Made by a program: the position numbers and the translations under genes
Assembly (NCBI GenBank): GCA_955651735.1
Contig: CATPAM010000483.1
Span: 1-5,532, forward strand
DNA: 5,532 nucleotides
Origin: Candidatus Acidiferrales bacterium
GTDB lineage: Bacteria; Acidobacteriota; Terriglobia; Acidiferrales; UBA7541
Direction: 5' to 3'
The notes under the pieces: model-generated
Seen by the model: only the letters and a program-made list of their open reading frames with translations
Told to the model about the DNA's origin: nothing
The model's database searches: none
Shown: positions 5,517 through 5,532 of the stretch, piece after piece
How the letters are laid out: each line of letters begins with the position of its first letter
How positions within the stretch are numbered: the first letter of the stretch is position 1

Positions 5517-5532
5517 ACCCATTGCTTCCGAC

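Overview
The window comes from a moderately GC-rich Gram-negative bacterium, most probably an Acidobacteriota (Terriglobia/Koribacter-like) genome. That guess rests on style: a large outer-membrane receptor with an N-terminal carboxypeptidase-regulatory-like domain, a MrfA/Hrq1-type helicase, and clear GGAG/AGGAG ribosome binding sites. No taxonomic marker gene is present, so the assignment is an inference.

Layout. Five of the six genes read on the minus strand. In the order they are transcribed (right to left) they are: a small secreted Cys/His/Met-rich protein (4507-4944); a TonB-dependent receptor (2216-4453); a perfect 10-bp hairpin (2174-2197); a promoter, fluoride riboswitch and intrinsic terminator (2154 down to 2023); crcB, a fluoride channel (1621-1992); a DUF190 PII-like protein (1263-1610); and the N-terminal half of a MrfA/Hrq1-type DEAD/DEAH-box helicase that leaves the window at base 1. 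At the right end an uncharacterised 143-residue protein (5085-5516, plus strand) diverges from the small secreted protein. The window is gene-dense, with no gene-free stretch over about 150 bases.

How the genes work together. The best supported unit is the fluoride-resistance cassette. A sigma70-like promoter (TTGTGT-N17-TACACT) drives a leader that folds as a fluoride (crcB-motif) aptamer. The 3' pseudoknot strand of the aptamer is also the first five bases of a 9-bp terminator stem followed by six Ts. Fluoride binding should therefore hold the pseudoknot, prevent termination, and switch on crcB and the DUF190 gene. crcB appears to start at TTG inside a small hairpin, and the DUF190 ribosome binding site overlaps the crcB stop codon.

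The second unit is the small metal-ligand-rich secreted protein followed 53 bp later by the TonB-dependent receptor. This looks like a two-gene outer-membrane/periplasmic metal-handling operon. Copper or another thiophilic metal is a guess from the Cys/Met/His ligands; it is the least described part of the window. The helicase and the right-end protein have no evident functional link to either unit.
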